DNA of 36,064 bases from assembly GCA_016707785.1 (NCBI GenBank), contig JADJGZ010000003.1, positions 1 to 36,064 on the forward strand. The letters are read 5' to 3'. This document shows, in pieces, positions 9,338 to 15,826 of this stretch; position 1 is the stretch's first letter; every line of letters starts with the position of its first letter. This DNA comes from Bacteroidales bacterium (GTDB taxonomy: Bacteria; Bacteroidota; Bacteroidia; Bacteroidales; UBA4417). The notes beneath the pieces were generated by a model that saw only the letters and a list, made by a program, of their open reading frames with translations, did not search any database and was not told where the DNA came from. A program made the translations under genes and the position numbers.

Positions 9338-10348
9338 TCAGCCTTTTCCTGTCAGTGATTTAGGAATTCTTCCTGTTCTAACAGTTTCCGAACGAAGCCT
9401 TCTGCCAACGATTCGTTCTACCATTGCGCCTATTTCAAGAACTTTGTCAACATCAAGGCCGGTTTCAATGCCCATTTCATCAAGCATAACCACAAGGTCT
9501 TCCGTCTGCACAAGTCCGGTAATTCCAGGATCTGCATAGTAATAAGCTCCTGTTCCGGCAACAGGGACACCATCAACAAAGTTGGCCGGTTGCCCACCAA
9601 TTCCTCCCATGGTACTTTCATAATTGGTCATACCGGCCTGTAAGGCAGCCAACACGTTTGCCAATCCCCATCCCCTGGTGGTATGGAAATGAACAATTTG
9701 TTTTTCAGGACGGCCAATCTTATCCATTAGCATGGAATAATATCGGTAAACCCTATCCGGGGAGGCAGAACCATCGTGATCGGCATGCTCCACATCACTG
9801 GCACCAATATCAAACCATCGTTGTGCGAAATCAACAGCTTTTTCCATTTTCGTAGGGCCTTCAATCGGGCATCCCCAAATTGTACTGACTGTTCCATTCA
9901 CTTTAAGTCCGGCATCCCTGGCCAACGGGATATATTTTTCCGCCATTTTCCAGTACTCATCCAATGAAAGTCCTGAATTTTTCCTATGATGAGACTCGCT
10001 TGTTGATACCATCAGGAGTATCCTGTCTGGCCCCCAGCCTTCCTGCTTAGCTTGTATGGCACGTTCAATAGCCTTTTCACGAATAGTAACAGCCGTAATA
10101 CTCACCTGGGGCAATAGATGCGCGACGGATTTACTTGCCCTGAGTTTTTTCAGTATTTCATCTGAATCCCTGAATTGGGGCATTCCAGAAGGATTTCCCA
10201 GGTTTGTAACTTCGATATGCCTGAAACCTGCAAGGATAAGTTGTTCAGACAACCATAATTTTGCGGCTGTGGGGATAAATTTCTCCTCATGCTGAAAACC
10301 ATCACGTACTGTGATATCTCCGACTGTTACTTTTTTGGGGTAGTTCAT
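9338..10348 (-). CDS. HMG-CoA lyase-like DRE-TIM aldolase lacking the catalytic cysteine
   Basis: A 336-residue protein of the HMG-CoA lyase/DRE-TIM metallolyase family. It keeps the N-terminal catalytic Arg-Asp pair (ITVRDGFQHEE), the metal-binding HxH in HFHTTRGWGLAN and the glycine-rich loop after it. In genuine HMG-CoA lyases that loop reads GGCP and supplies the catalytic cysteine. Here it reads GGIGGQPANF, with glutamine at residue 253 (codon 9590-9592). The substrate-side motif SFVSPKWVPQMAD is also replaced by TNLGNPSGMPQFRD. It may therefore cleave or form a related 3-hydroxy-3-methylacyl-CoA, or use another mechanism; the exact reaction is unknown. It is the last gene of the minus-strand acyl-CoA island, 136 bases after scoB, with a typical HMG-CoA lyase encoded 2.2 kb upstream in the same direction. 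Confidence 0.8.
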   Translation of the reverse strand: MNYPKKVTVGDITVRDGFQHEEKFIPTAAKLWLSEQLILAGFRHIEVTNLGNPSGMPQFRDSDEILKKLRASKSVAHLLPQVSITAVTIREKAIERAIQAKQEGWGPDRILLMVSTSESHHRKNSGLSLDEYWKMAEKYIPLARDAGLKVNGTVSTIWGCPIEGPTKMEKAVDFAQRWFDIGASDVEHADHDGSASPDRVYRYYSMLMDKIGRPEKQIVHFHTTRGWGLANVLAALQAGMTNYESTMGGIGGQPANFVDGVPVAGTGAYYYADPGITGLVQTEDLVVMLDEMGIETGLDVDKVLEIGAMVERIVGRRLRSETVRTGRIPKSLTGKG

Positions 10349-10484
10349 AGTGGGTTATGATTAATGAAATCGATTCAATTATAAACGTTTACAGAATTAA
10401 TATTGACCTTTCGGATCAAATTTCTTACAGAAATGTGAGTCTGATTCAGTAAAGCAATAGATTTAGTGCCCGGGTCGAATGCAG

Positions 10485-11138
10485 CTAAAAGATCATTTCT
10501 GGTATTTCTCCATCTATGATCAATCGGCCGGCTGTTGCGGAGCGTATTTCTTCGACAGTAACTCCCGGTGCACGTTCCAGTAATCTGAAACCATCACCAG
10601 TAACTTCCAAAACGGCCATATCGGTAACCACTTTTTTAACACAATTCACCCCTGTTAGAGGCAAGGAGCATTCGGGCAAAAGTTTGGAACCATCTCTGCT
10701 TGTATGCTGCATAGCAACGATAATATTCTTTGCAGAAGCTACAAGATCCATTGCACCACCCATACCCTTCACCATTTTCCCGGGAATTTTCCAGGAGGCT
10801 ATATCCCCTTTTTCAGAAACTTCAAAAGCACCAAGCACAGTAAGGTCTACATGTCCGCCCCGTATCATTGCAAAACTGAGTGAAGAATCAAAAAAGCTGG
10901 CCCCTTCAACTACTGTAACCGTTTGTTTACCGGCATTAATTAGGTCAGCATCCACTTCTTCGGCAAAAGGAAATGGTCCCATCCCAAGGATCCCATTTTC
11001 TGATTGTAAAGTAACTTGTATCCCATCGGGAATATAGTTTGCAACCAGTGTTGGAATTCCTATTCCCAGGTTCACATAATACCCATCCTTAAGTTCCCGG
11101 GCAATACGTTGTGCTATTTGTTCTTTTGTGAGTGGCAT
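10485..11138 (-). CDS. scoB: 3-oxoacid CoA-transferase subunit B
   Basis: A 217-residue beta subunit of a family I CoA-transferase (succinyl-CoA:acetoacetate or acetate:acetoacetyl-CoA type). Landmarks are the start LTKEQIAQRIARELKDGYYVNLGIGIP and the catalytic glutamate in LQSENGILGMGP, which forms the glutamyl-CoA thioester. Later come SFAMIRGGHVDLTVLG, KMVKGMGGAMDLV and CVKKVVTDMAVLEV. With subunit A (11762-12454) it would move CoA to or from acetoacetate, the product of HMG-CoA cleavage. Unlike most sco/ato operons, where A and B genes touch, here they are 623 bases apart with another gene between. ATG at 11138, no recognisable ribosome binding site. atoA would be an equally valid name. 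Confidence 0.93.
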   Translation of the reverse strand: MPLTKEQIAQRIARELKDGYYVNLGIGIPTLVANYIPDGIQVTLQSENGILGMGPFPFAEEVDADLINAGKQTVTVVEGASFFDSSLSFAMIRGGHVDLTVLGAFEVSEKGDIASWKIPGKMVKGMGGAMDLVASAKNIIVAMQHTSRDGSKLLPECSLPLTGVNCVKKVVTDMAVLEVTGDGFRLLERAPGVTVEEIRSATAGRLIIDGEIPEMIF

Positions 11139-11216
11139 TTTTCTTTTATTTGAAATGGAGAAAAGAGAACGGGAGAGAAGGTGAAAACTTATACCTACAC
11201 AACCAATTCCTATAGA

Positions 11217-11600
11217 TTATTTATTGTCTTTAATTATCCATTTTTCAACATTATTTACCATTCGGACCAGTTGGCCAATTATATGGTTATATTCAGCATC
11301 CAGTTGATCATATTCTTCTTCAGTGATATATTTACATCGTTGAGCGATTTCAAGCCACACCAGTGTTTCACTAGCTTCTGATTCACAATCATTTAATTTT
11401 GCAATAAATGCCGCCCTGTATCTTCTTCTTCTCCATGCTTCTCCTAGATTAGCACTTACTGATCTTGAAGATCTCCTGATCTGGTCAGTCATTGAATACT
11501 TTTCTTCACTTGGAAACCTTTTTGTTATCTCAAAAATTTTCATTGCTCCATCAATCGAAGATTTGTAAACATTCAATTCTTTAAACGTGTCAATTAACAT
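11217..11600 (-). CDS. Four-helix-bundle protein (S23 / 23S rRNA intervening-sequence family)
   Basis: A 127-residue all-helical protein with typical S23-family features: an N-terminal LNVYKSSIDGAMKIFEITKRFP helix, MTDQIRRSSRSVSANLGEAW, a basic RRRRYRAAFIAKL stretch, then helices ending MVNNVEKW. Family members were first noted inside intervening sequences of 23S rRNA genes and are also widespread as stand-alone genes in Bacteroidota; they form pentamers, and their role is unknown. This copy lies between the two CoA-transferase subunit genes, same strand, 161 bases after scoA and 78 before scoB, with a polypyrimidine tract on one side. No rRNA is nearby. The position suggests insertion of a small mobile cassette into an operon, which is inference. 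Confidence 0.88.
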   Translation of the reverse strand: MLIDTFKELNVYKSSIDGAMKIFEITKRFPSEEKYSMTDQIRRSSRSVSANLGEAWRRRRYRAAFIAKLNDCESEASETLVWLEIAQRCKYITEEEYDQLDAEYNHIIGQLVRMVNNVEKWIIKDNK

Positions 11601-11690
11601 AACGCAAACAATAAATAATAGTTAATAGCTCTAATTCATTTCCCAAAACTCCGTTTGACTTGTCCAAACATTGGTAACTCTCTCTTTTAA

Positions 11691-11755
11691 CCCCTCTCCC
11701 CCTCTCCCCATCTCTCCCTCTCTCCCTCTCTCCCTCTCCCCATCTCCCCATCTCC
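11691..11755. repeat. Homopyrimidine CCCTCTCTCC microsatellite tract
   Basis: About 65 bases consist almost only of C and T on the plus strand (CCCTCTCTCC-type units; GGGAGAGAGG on the coding strand of the island). It lies between scoA and the four-helix-bundle gene. A shorter purine-rich stretch (11156-11182) lies on the other side of that gene. It could form a triplex-like or slippage-prone region, and no function is evident. Confidence 0.7.
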
Positions 11756-11761
11756 AAAAAA

Positions 11762-12454
11762 TCACCCCCTGATAGTTCTCCTTTCAATCCTTTTTTCGTA
11801 TCCAACTCCCTGGAAAATCCTTTGGACAAATATTCCCGGGGTATGAATATAATTGGGGTCGAGAGTCCCGGCGGGAACAATTTCCTCTACTTCGGCAATG
11901 GTAATTTTTCCTGCCATTGCCATGGCCTGGTTAAAATTATTTGCTGTATTCCTATAGATAAGGTTTCCATGGGTGTCGCCTCTCCATGCTTTGACAATTG
12001 CAAAATCAGCATTCAGGGCAAGTTCCAATAAATGTGGTTTCCCGTTAAATTCTCTGATCTCTTTTCCTTCAGCGACTTCAGTTCCGTAGCCGGCAGGTAC
12101 GAAAAATGCCGGAATTCCTGAACCACCCGCACGACAACGTTCGGCCAGGGTTCCCTGTGGAATGAGTTCTACTTCCAATTCTCCACTGAGCAGTTGACGC
12201 TCAAATTCAGCATTCTCACCAACATAGGAGGATATCATCTTATGAATCTGGTGATTCTTCAATAATAATCCCAGGCCAAAATCATCGACCCCGGCATTGT
12301 TTGAAATACATGTCAAACCCTTGATGCCACTAGCTGCTAAAGCTGTGATACAGTTCTCAGGAATTCCACACAAACCGAATCCCCCCACCATTAAGGTCAT
12401 TCCATCAGATATTCCATTGATTGCTTCAAGTGCGTCTTTAACCTCTTTATTCAT
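11762..12454 (-). CDS. scoA: 3-oxoacid CoA-transferase subunit A
   Basis: A 230-residue alpha subunit of a family I CoA-transferase. The N-terminal VGGFGLCGIPENCI matches the CoA-binding GGFGxxGxP motif. Further landmarks are SNNAGVDDFGLGLLL, a conserved LIPQGTLAERCRAGG, GIPAFFVPAGYGT and VKAWRGDTHGNLIYR. It pairs with scoB to convert acetoacetate to acetoacetyl-CoA or the reverse. It follows the HMG-CoA lyase gene by 50 bases, consistent with co-transcription, so acetoacetate made by the lyase can be passed on directly. Length and both ends look complete. atoD is the alternative name. Confidence 0.93.
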   Translation of the reverse strand: MNKEVKDALEAINGISDGMTLMVGGFGLCGIPENCITALAASGIKGLTCISNNAGVDDFGLGLLLKNHQIHKMISSYVGENAEFERQLLSGELEVELIPQGTLAERCRAGGSGIPAFFVPAGYGTEVAEGKEIREFNGKPHLLELALNADFAIVKAWRGDTHGNLIYRNTANNFNQAMAMAGKITIAEVEEIVPAGTLDPNYIHTPGIFVQRIFQGVGYEKRIERRTIRG

Positions 12455-12504
12455 ATTCCTGATTTTGCATATGAAAATATTAAAAATACCATTACTCTGG
12501 TCAC

Positions 12505-13359
12505 TTAACGAAATATTTTGTCAGACAAGAACTTACTTTCCTTTAATACATCAAGATCAACGCCATGATTAATTCCTTTTCGGTTACACCAATCAATTAA
12601 ATTCAGCGTATCCAGGTTTGCCAAAAGTTCATATCCGGTCATAGGACAACCACCATGCCCTCCAATGGCACCTTCGAACCATCGGAACCCTGATTGCCAG
12701 GCTGCTTCAACTTTTGCTTCCCAATCCATTACACCTACATGAAGATGCATCCCCAGGGTAAGATCATCAAATTCTGTGATTAATTTGGAACAAAGGGAAT
12801 GAATGCCATCCACAGTGGCTACCCCTGTGATATCTGAGAAAACAATATCCTGAAATCCGGCATTCCCAAGTCTTTCTACTTCTATTAAAACTTGTTCTTC
12901 ACTCCAGGGGTCACCATATGGATTTCCAAATGCCATGGAAACATATACCCTCATCTTCTTACCGGAATCCTTAACTAATTGATGAATGGAAACCAATTCA
13001 TCCCATGCTTGTTCCGGGCTTGAATTAATATTTCTTTTCAGAAAAGTCGGGCATGTCGAATATGGGAAACCAATAAGTTGAATTCTTTCAAGGGTACAAG
13101 CTTCATTACCACCTCTCCGATTACCAATGACAACCATGAGTTGTGTCTTGGGATGACCCGCTTTCAAATTTGCTATTACCTCCCGGGTATCTGCCATTTG
13201 TGGAACAGCTTTGTGAGATACCAGGCTACCCACATCCACAGTAGAAAAACCTGCTGATAAGAGCAAGTTTATATATTCCAGCTTGTCAAGTGTTGGAATA
13301 AATGTCTCCCATCCCTGCATTGCATCCCTTGGCGTCTCGGTAATATGAAGGCTTTCCAT
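12505..13359 (-). CDS. Hydroxymethylglutaryl-CoA lyase
   Basis: A 284-residue lyase of the HMG-CoA lyase family (EC 4.1.3.4; HMG-CoA to acetoacetate + acetyl-CoA). It shows TPRDAMQGWETFIPT with the catalytic Arg-Asp, the substrate motif SHKAVPQMADTREV and the metal-binding HLH in GMHLHVGVMDWEA. The catalytic cysteine is present in GGHGGCPMTGYE (Cys238, codon 12646-12648). It is therefore the better candidate of the two lyase-like genes for the final leucine-degradation step. Compared with textbook lyases (about 300 residues) it is slightly short but complete. The gene precedes scoA by 50 bases. A 559-base repeat-rich gap separates it from the acyl-CoA dehydrogenase gene upstream. Confidence 0.88.
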   Translation of the reverse strand: MESLHITETPRDAMQGWETFIPTLDKLEYINLLLSAGFSTVDVGSLVSHKAVPQMADTREVIANLKAGHPKTQLMVVIGNRRGGNEACTLERIQLIGFPYSTCPTFLKRNINSSPEQAWDELVSIHQLVKDSGKKMRVYVSMAFGNPYGDPWSEEQVLIEVERLGNAGFQDIVFSDITGVATVDGIHSLCSKLITEFDDLTLGMHLHVGVMDWEAKVEAAWQSGFRWFEGAIGGHGGCPMTGYELLANLDTLNLIDWCNRKGINHGVDLDVLKESKFLSDKIFR

Positions 13360-13447
13360 ATGATTAGTTTTAGCAAAGGAGAGGTGATTATTAAGACATC
13401 AGACTAACGACAGTTAAATCCCAAAATTCAAATTTCGAACAAAAAGC

Positions 13448-13520
13448 TCCCCGGGAGGAAAAAAAAAAACGATTCCCCTTTTTAAAAAAAAAAAACCCCC
13501 CCCCCCCAAACCACCAACGG
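13448..13520. other. Homopolymer-rich stretch, possible assembly artefact
   Basis: Within about 75 bases there are runs of 11-12 A (twice), about 12 C, and several 4-5 base C, T and G runs. Nothing similar occurs elsewhere in the window. This looks like a mis-joined or low-quality read segment rather than native sequence. It lies in the gap between two island genes, so synteny across it should be treated with some care. Confidence 0.5.
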
Positions 13521-13531
13521 GGGTGCTTCCA

Positions 13532-13803
13532 GTGTTGAGTGTTTAGTTTTTTGCCATCACGGATGATGTCTCCCAGGCATAGAGCAAATGTTTAACACAT
13601 AACATAAAACACAGAATGAAAAAGTGACCCACATCAAATGCCAAAAACATCCCTTCGAACCGTCAAATGTCGAACATTCGATAATTCACTTAATAATTAT
13701 GTGTTGAGTGTTTAGTGTTTTTCATTCATTTTCCCCCAGGGATAATACCTGTCGTTTGCAGAAAACAATATTAAACACATAACATTAAACACAAAATGAA
13801 TAA
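13532..13803. repeat. Two direct copies of an imperfect inverted-repeat element
   Basis: Copy 1 (about 13532-13624) and copy 2 (about 13701-13803) both begin GTGTTGAGTGTTTAGT and end in TAACACATAACATAAAACAC- or TAAACACATAACATTAAACAC-like sequence followed by AATGAA. Each copy is roughly self-complementary at its ends (for example CATTCATTTT opposite AAAATGAATA in copy 2), so each could fold into a hairpin. They are spaced about 169 bases apart. This looks like a short non-coding intergenic repeat (REP- or MITE-like), with no coding capacity. Confidence 0.6.
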
Positions 13804-13833
13804 GGAACACACATTAATCATCTCACATAAATT

Positions 13834-13920
13834 ATCAAACATCAGATATCCGACATCAAACATTAAACATCCGAAATCCGACATCAAACATCCGACATCC
13901 GACATCAAACATCCGACATC
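13834..13920. repeat. Short tandem repeat built on CATCCGACATCAAA
   Basis: About six degenerate units of CATCCGACATC with AAA spacers run up to the end of the acyl-CoA dehydrogenase gene. The last unit touches the stop codon (TCA on plus at 13919-13921). Units are 7-16 bases without unique spacers, so this is not a CRISPR array. It may be recombination- or slippage-derived. Confidence 0.65.
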
Positions 13921-15064
13921 AACACCCGATGTACCTTGAAATTACCATCCTTTGTATTTCAGAAGTCCCTTCACCAATCTGAAGCAATCGTTGATCGCGA
14001 TAGAATCTTTCTACTTCATAATCTTTCATCAGCCCATATCCGCCATGGATTTGAACTGCTTCATCTGCAACTTCTTTTGCAATTTCAGAGCAATATAGTT
14101 TCGACATAGCAGCTTCTTTTGCAAAAGGAAGATGGTTATCCTTTAACCAACAGGCTTTATATAGCAGATTCCGGGCTAATTCAATTTTCGTAGCCATATC
14201 TGCAAGCTTAAATGCAATGGCTTGGAATTTGGATATGGGTTGCCCGAACTGTTTGCGCTCTTTGGCATAATTTAAGGCCAGTTCAAAGGCGCCCTGGGCA
14301 CAACCCAGCCCCATTGCAGCAATTGAAAGTCGCCCATTATCAAGTGTGGAAAGCATAATTTTAGATCCTTCACCAACCTTCCCTAGCAATTTGCTTTCAG
14401 GCACTTTACAATCATCAAAAAACAATTCTGCTGTGTCACTGGCTCTCCACATCATTTTACCATGCATAGTTCTGCGGGTAAAACCAGGTGTATTTTTCTC
14501 AACAATAATTGTAGAGAACTGCTTTTTCCCGTCAACCTCTCCTGTCACAGCCTGAACAGTAGCACCAATAGAAATTTCTGCTGAACCATTGGTAATAAAT
14601 ATTTTAGAACCATTTATTATCCAGTTCCCATTTTCCAGATAGGCGTTTGTTCGGGTTCCCCTTGAGTCGGACCCAGCATCAGGTTCTGTAAGTCCGAACG
14701 CCCACAAAGCCTCCCCTGTGCACAGAGCAGGTAAATATTTGCGCTTTTGTTCCTCTGTTCCGTAATAGTAAAGCGGACCTATTCCCAGTGAATTATGTGC
14801 TGCAATGGTCGCTGCTTGTGATCCATCTACCCTGGCAAGCTCTTCAACAGCAATAATATAAGAAAGAGTGTCCATTCCGTGACCACCATATTCCACTGGA
14901 ACTGAGATCCCGAATAAACCCAATTCTCCCATTTTCCTGGTGAGCTCAGGTGAAAAAAGGGCCGATTCATCCAGCTCTTTAGCAACTGGTCGGATTTCAC
15001 GTTCTGCAAAATCCCTGACGGTTTGCCTAATTAATGATTGTTCTTCTGTAAGCTGAAAGTCCAT
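13919..15064 (-). CDS. Acyl-CoA dehydrogenase, butyryl-CoA dehydrogenase-like
   Basis: A full-length 381-residue FAD-dependent acyl-CoA dehydrogenase, dehydrogenating acyl-CoA to 2-enoyl-CoA and passing electrons to ETF (no etf genes in the window). Signature segments are AFGLTEPDAGSDSRGT (FAD/substrate loop), NGSKIFITNG, ERKQFGQPISKFQ and VQIHGGYGLMKDYEVERFYRD. The C-terminal IGEGTSEIQR carries Glu365 at the catalytic-base position used by short/medium-chain enzymes. Isovaleryl-CoA dehydrogenases instead have Ala or Gly there and a Glu in an LDxERL segment; the matching segment here is LDNGRL, with Gly244. The sequence therefore looks like butyryl- or other short-chain acyl-CoA dehydrogenase, although the neighbouring leucine genes would predict isovaleryl-CoA. 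ATG at 15064. The 282 bases to the biotin carrier gene contain nothing recognisable. Confidence 0.93.
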   Translation of the reverse strand: MDFQLTEEQSLIRQTVRDFAEREIRPVAKELDESALFSPELTRKMGELGLFGISVPVEYGGHGMDTLSYIIAVEELARVDGSQAATIAAHNSLGIGPLYYYGTEEQKRKYLPALCTGEALWAFGLTEPDAGSDSRGTRTNAYLENGNWIINGSKIFITNGSAEISIGATVQAVTGEVDGKKQFSTIIVEKNTPGFTRRTMHGKMMWRASDTAELFFDDCKVPESKLLGKVGEGSKIMLSTLDNGRLSIAAMGLGCAQGAFELALNYAKERKQFGQPISKFQAIAFKLADMATKIELARNLLYKACWLKDNHLPFAKEAAMSKLYCSEIAKEVADEAVQIHGGYGLMKDYEVERFYRDQRLLQIGEGTSEIQRMVISRYIGC

Positions 15065-15346
15065 AGTAGGTGAAGATCAGATAAATATTTTGTTTTATGC
15101 TAAAATAATAAAAAGCATAAACCCTTTACATTCCGGCAATATTCTCTACCAGGCAAAATGCGAAAGAAATGCACGGTGCAATTATTTGTACCACCCTCAC
15201 AGTTTCCTGGTTCCTGCTACCTGATTTAATAAATAATTAAACAATCAAATACATGTTTTGATTAATAGATTAAGGGCCGTTTAGATTAAAATATTATTTA
15301 TTCGGGCAAGAAATCAAACCATCAAATATTTACTGGGGTTACCTGG

Positions 15347-15826
15347 TTAATCATTGCCCTTAACATGAATAAGCCTGGTATTGCCATCAACCAGTTCGCC
15401 GACTGCAACTTCGATGCGATCCACTATCCCGTCCCCGGGGCAAAGAATGTTATTTTCCATTTTCATTGCTTCTACTACCAGTAGCAGGTCCCCTTTTGTA
15501 ACAGCCTGGCCTTCAGTAACACAAATCTTGATTACTTTTCCTGGCATTGGAGAAACAATATTTTCAAGACTGGACTCAGCCATTCCTTCTGAACCGGAAA
15601 ATTCCGGTTGTACAGAAAGAAGGTCCAACCTGGTTACCTCAAAAGTAGTTCCTGATGAATTTACCAGCACCTTTCCAACTTCTGGTTTCGACAACCATGT
15701 AAGATGATGCTGCCCATCAATAATAAGTTCAGCTTTACCATTGGAGAAACAATGATAATCAACAATGGTTTCTTCATTGTTCCAGATGAGTTTTAATTGA
15801 TGCTTGGAGAATCCCTGATTGTTAAC
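15347..15826 (-). CDS. mccA: Biotin carboxyl carrier/BT part of methylcrotonyl-CoA carboxylase alpha subunit (frameshifted from the BC part)
   Basis: This frame is open from 15826 and ends at 15347 (159 codons). It encodes a BT-like beta region (QLKLIWNNEETIVDYHCFSN and GKAELIIDGQHHLTWL), then a biotinyl domain with MPGKVIKICVTEGQAVTKGD and the biotinylation motif EAMKMEN. No ATG or GTG lies in the first 44 codons; the only start-like codon is TTG at 15694, which would cut into the BT region. The frame overlaps the end of the biotin carboxylase frame by 34 bases in the -1 register. Joined, the two give about 664 residues with BC-BT-BCCP order, the usual MccA length and architecture. The simplest reading is one mccA gene with a single-base error near 15815-15830. 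A true split carrier subunit, as in many propionyl-CoA carboxylases of this phylum, is the alternative. Confidence 0.75.
   Translation of the reverse strand, partial: VNNQGFSKHQLKLIWNNEETIVDYHCFSNGKAELIIDGQHHLTWLSKPEVGKVLVNSSGTTFEVTRLDLLSVQPEFSGSEGMAESSLENIVSPMPGKVIKICVTEGQAVTKGDLLLVVEAMKMENNILCPGDGIVDRIEVAVGELVDGNTRLIHVKGND

Noticed and set aside
10516..11037. 173-codon plus-strand frame opposite scoB
   Set aside because: It is antisense to a clear CoA-transferase subunit and shows no domain signature; a shadow of the real gene.
13834..13920. CRISPR-like short repeats
   Set aside because: Units are 7-16 bases with no unique spacers of constant length and no cas genes anywhere in the window.
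15793..15826. Programmed -1 frameshift between the biotin carboxylase and carrier frames of mccA
   Set aside because: No X XXY YYZ heptamer or downstream stem is visible in the overlap; a sequence error explains it more simply.
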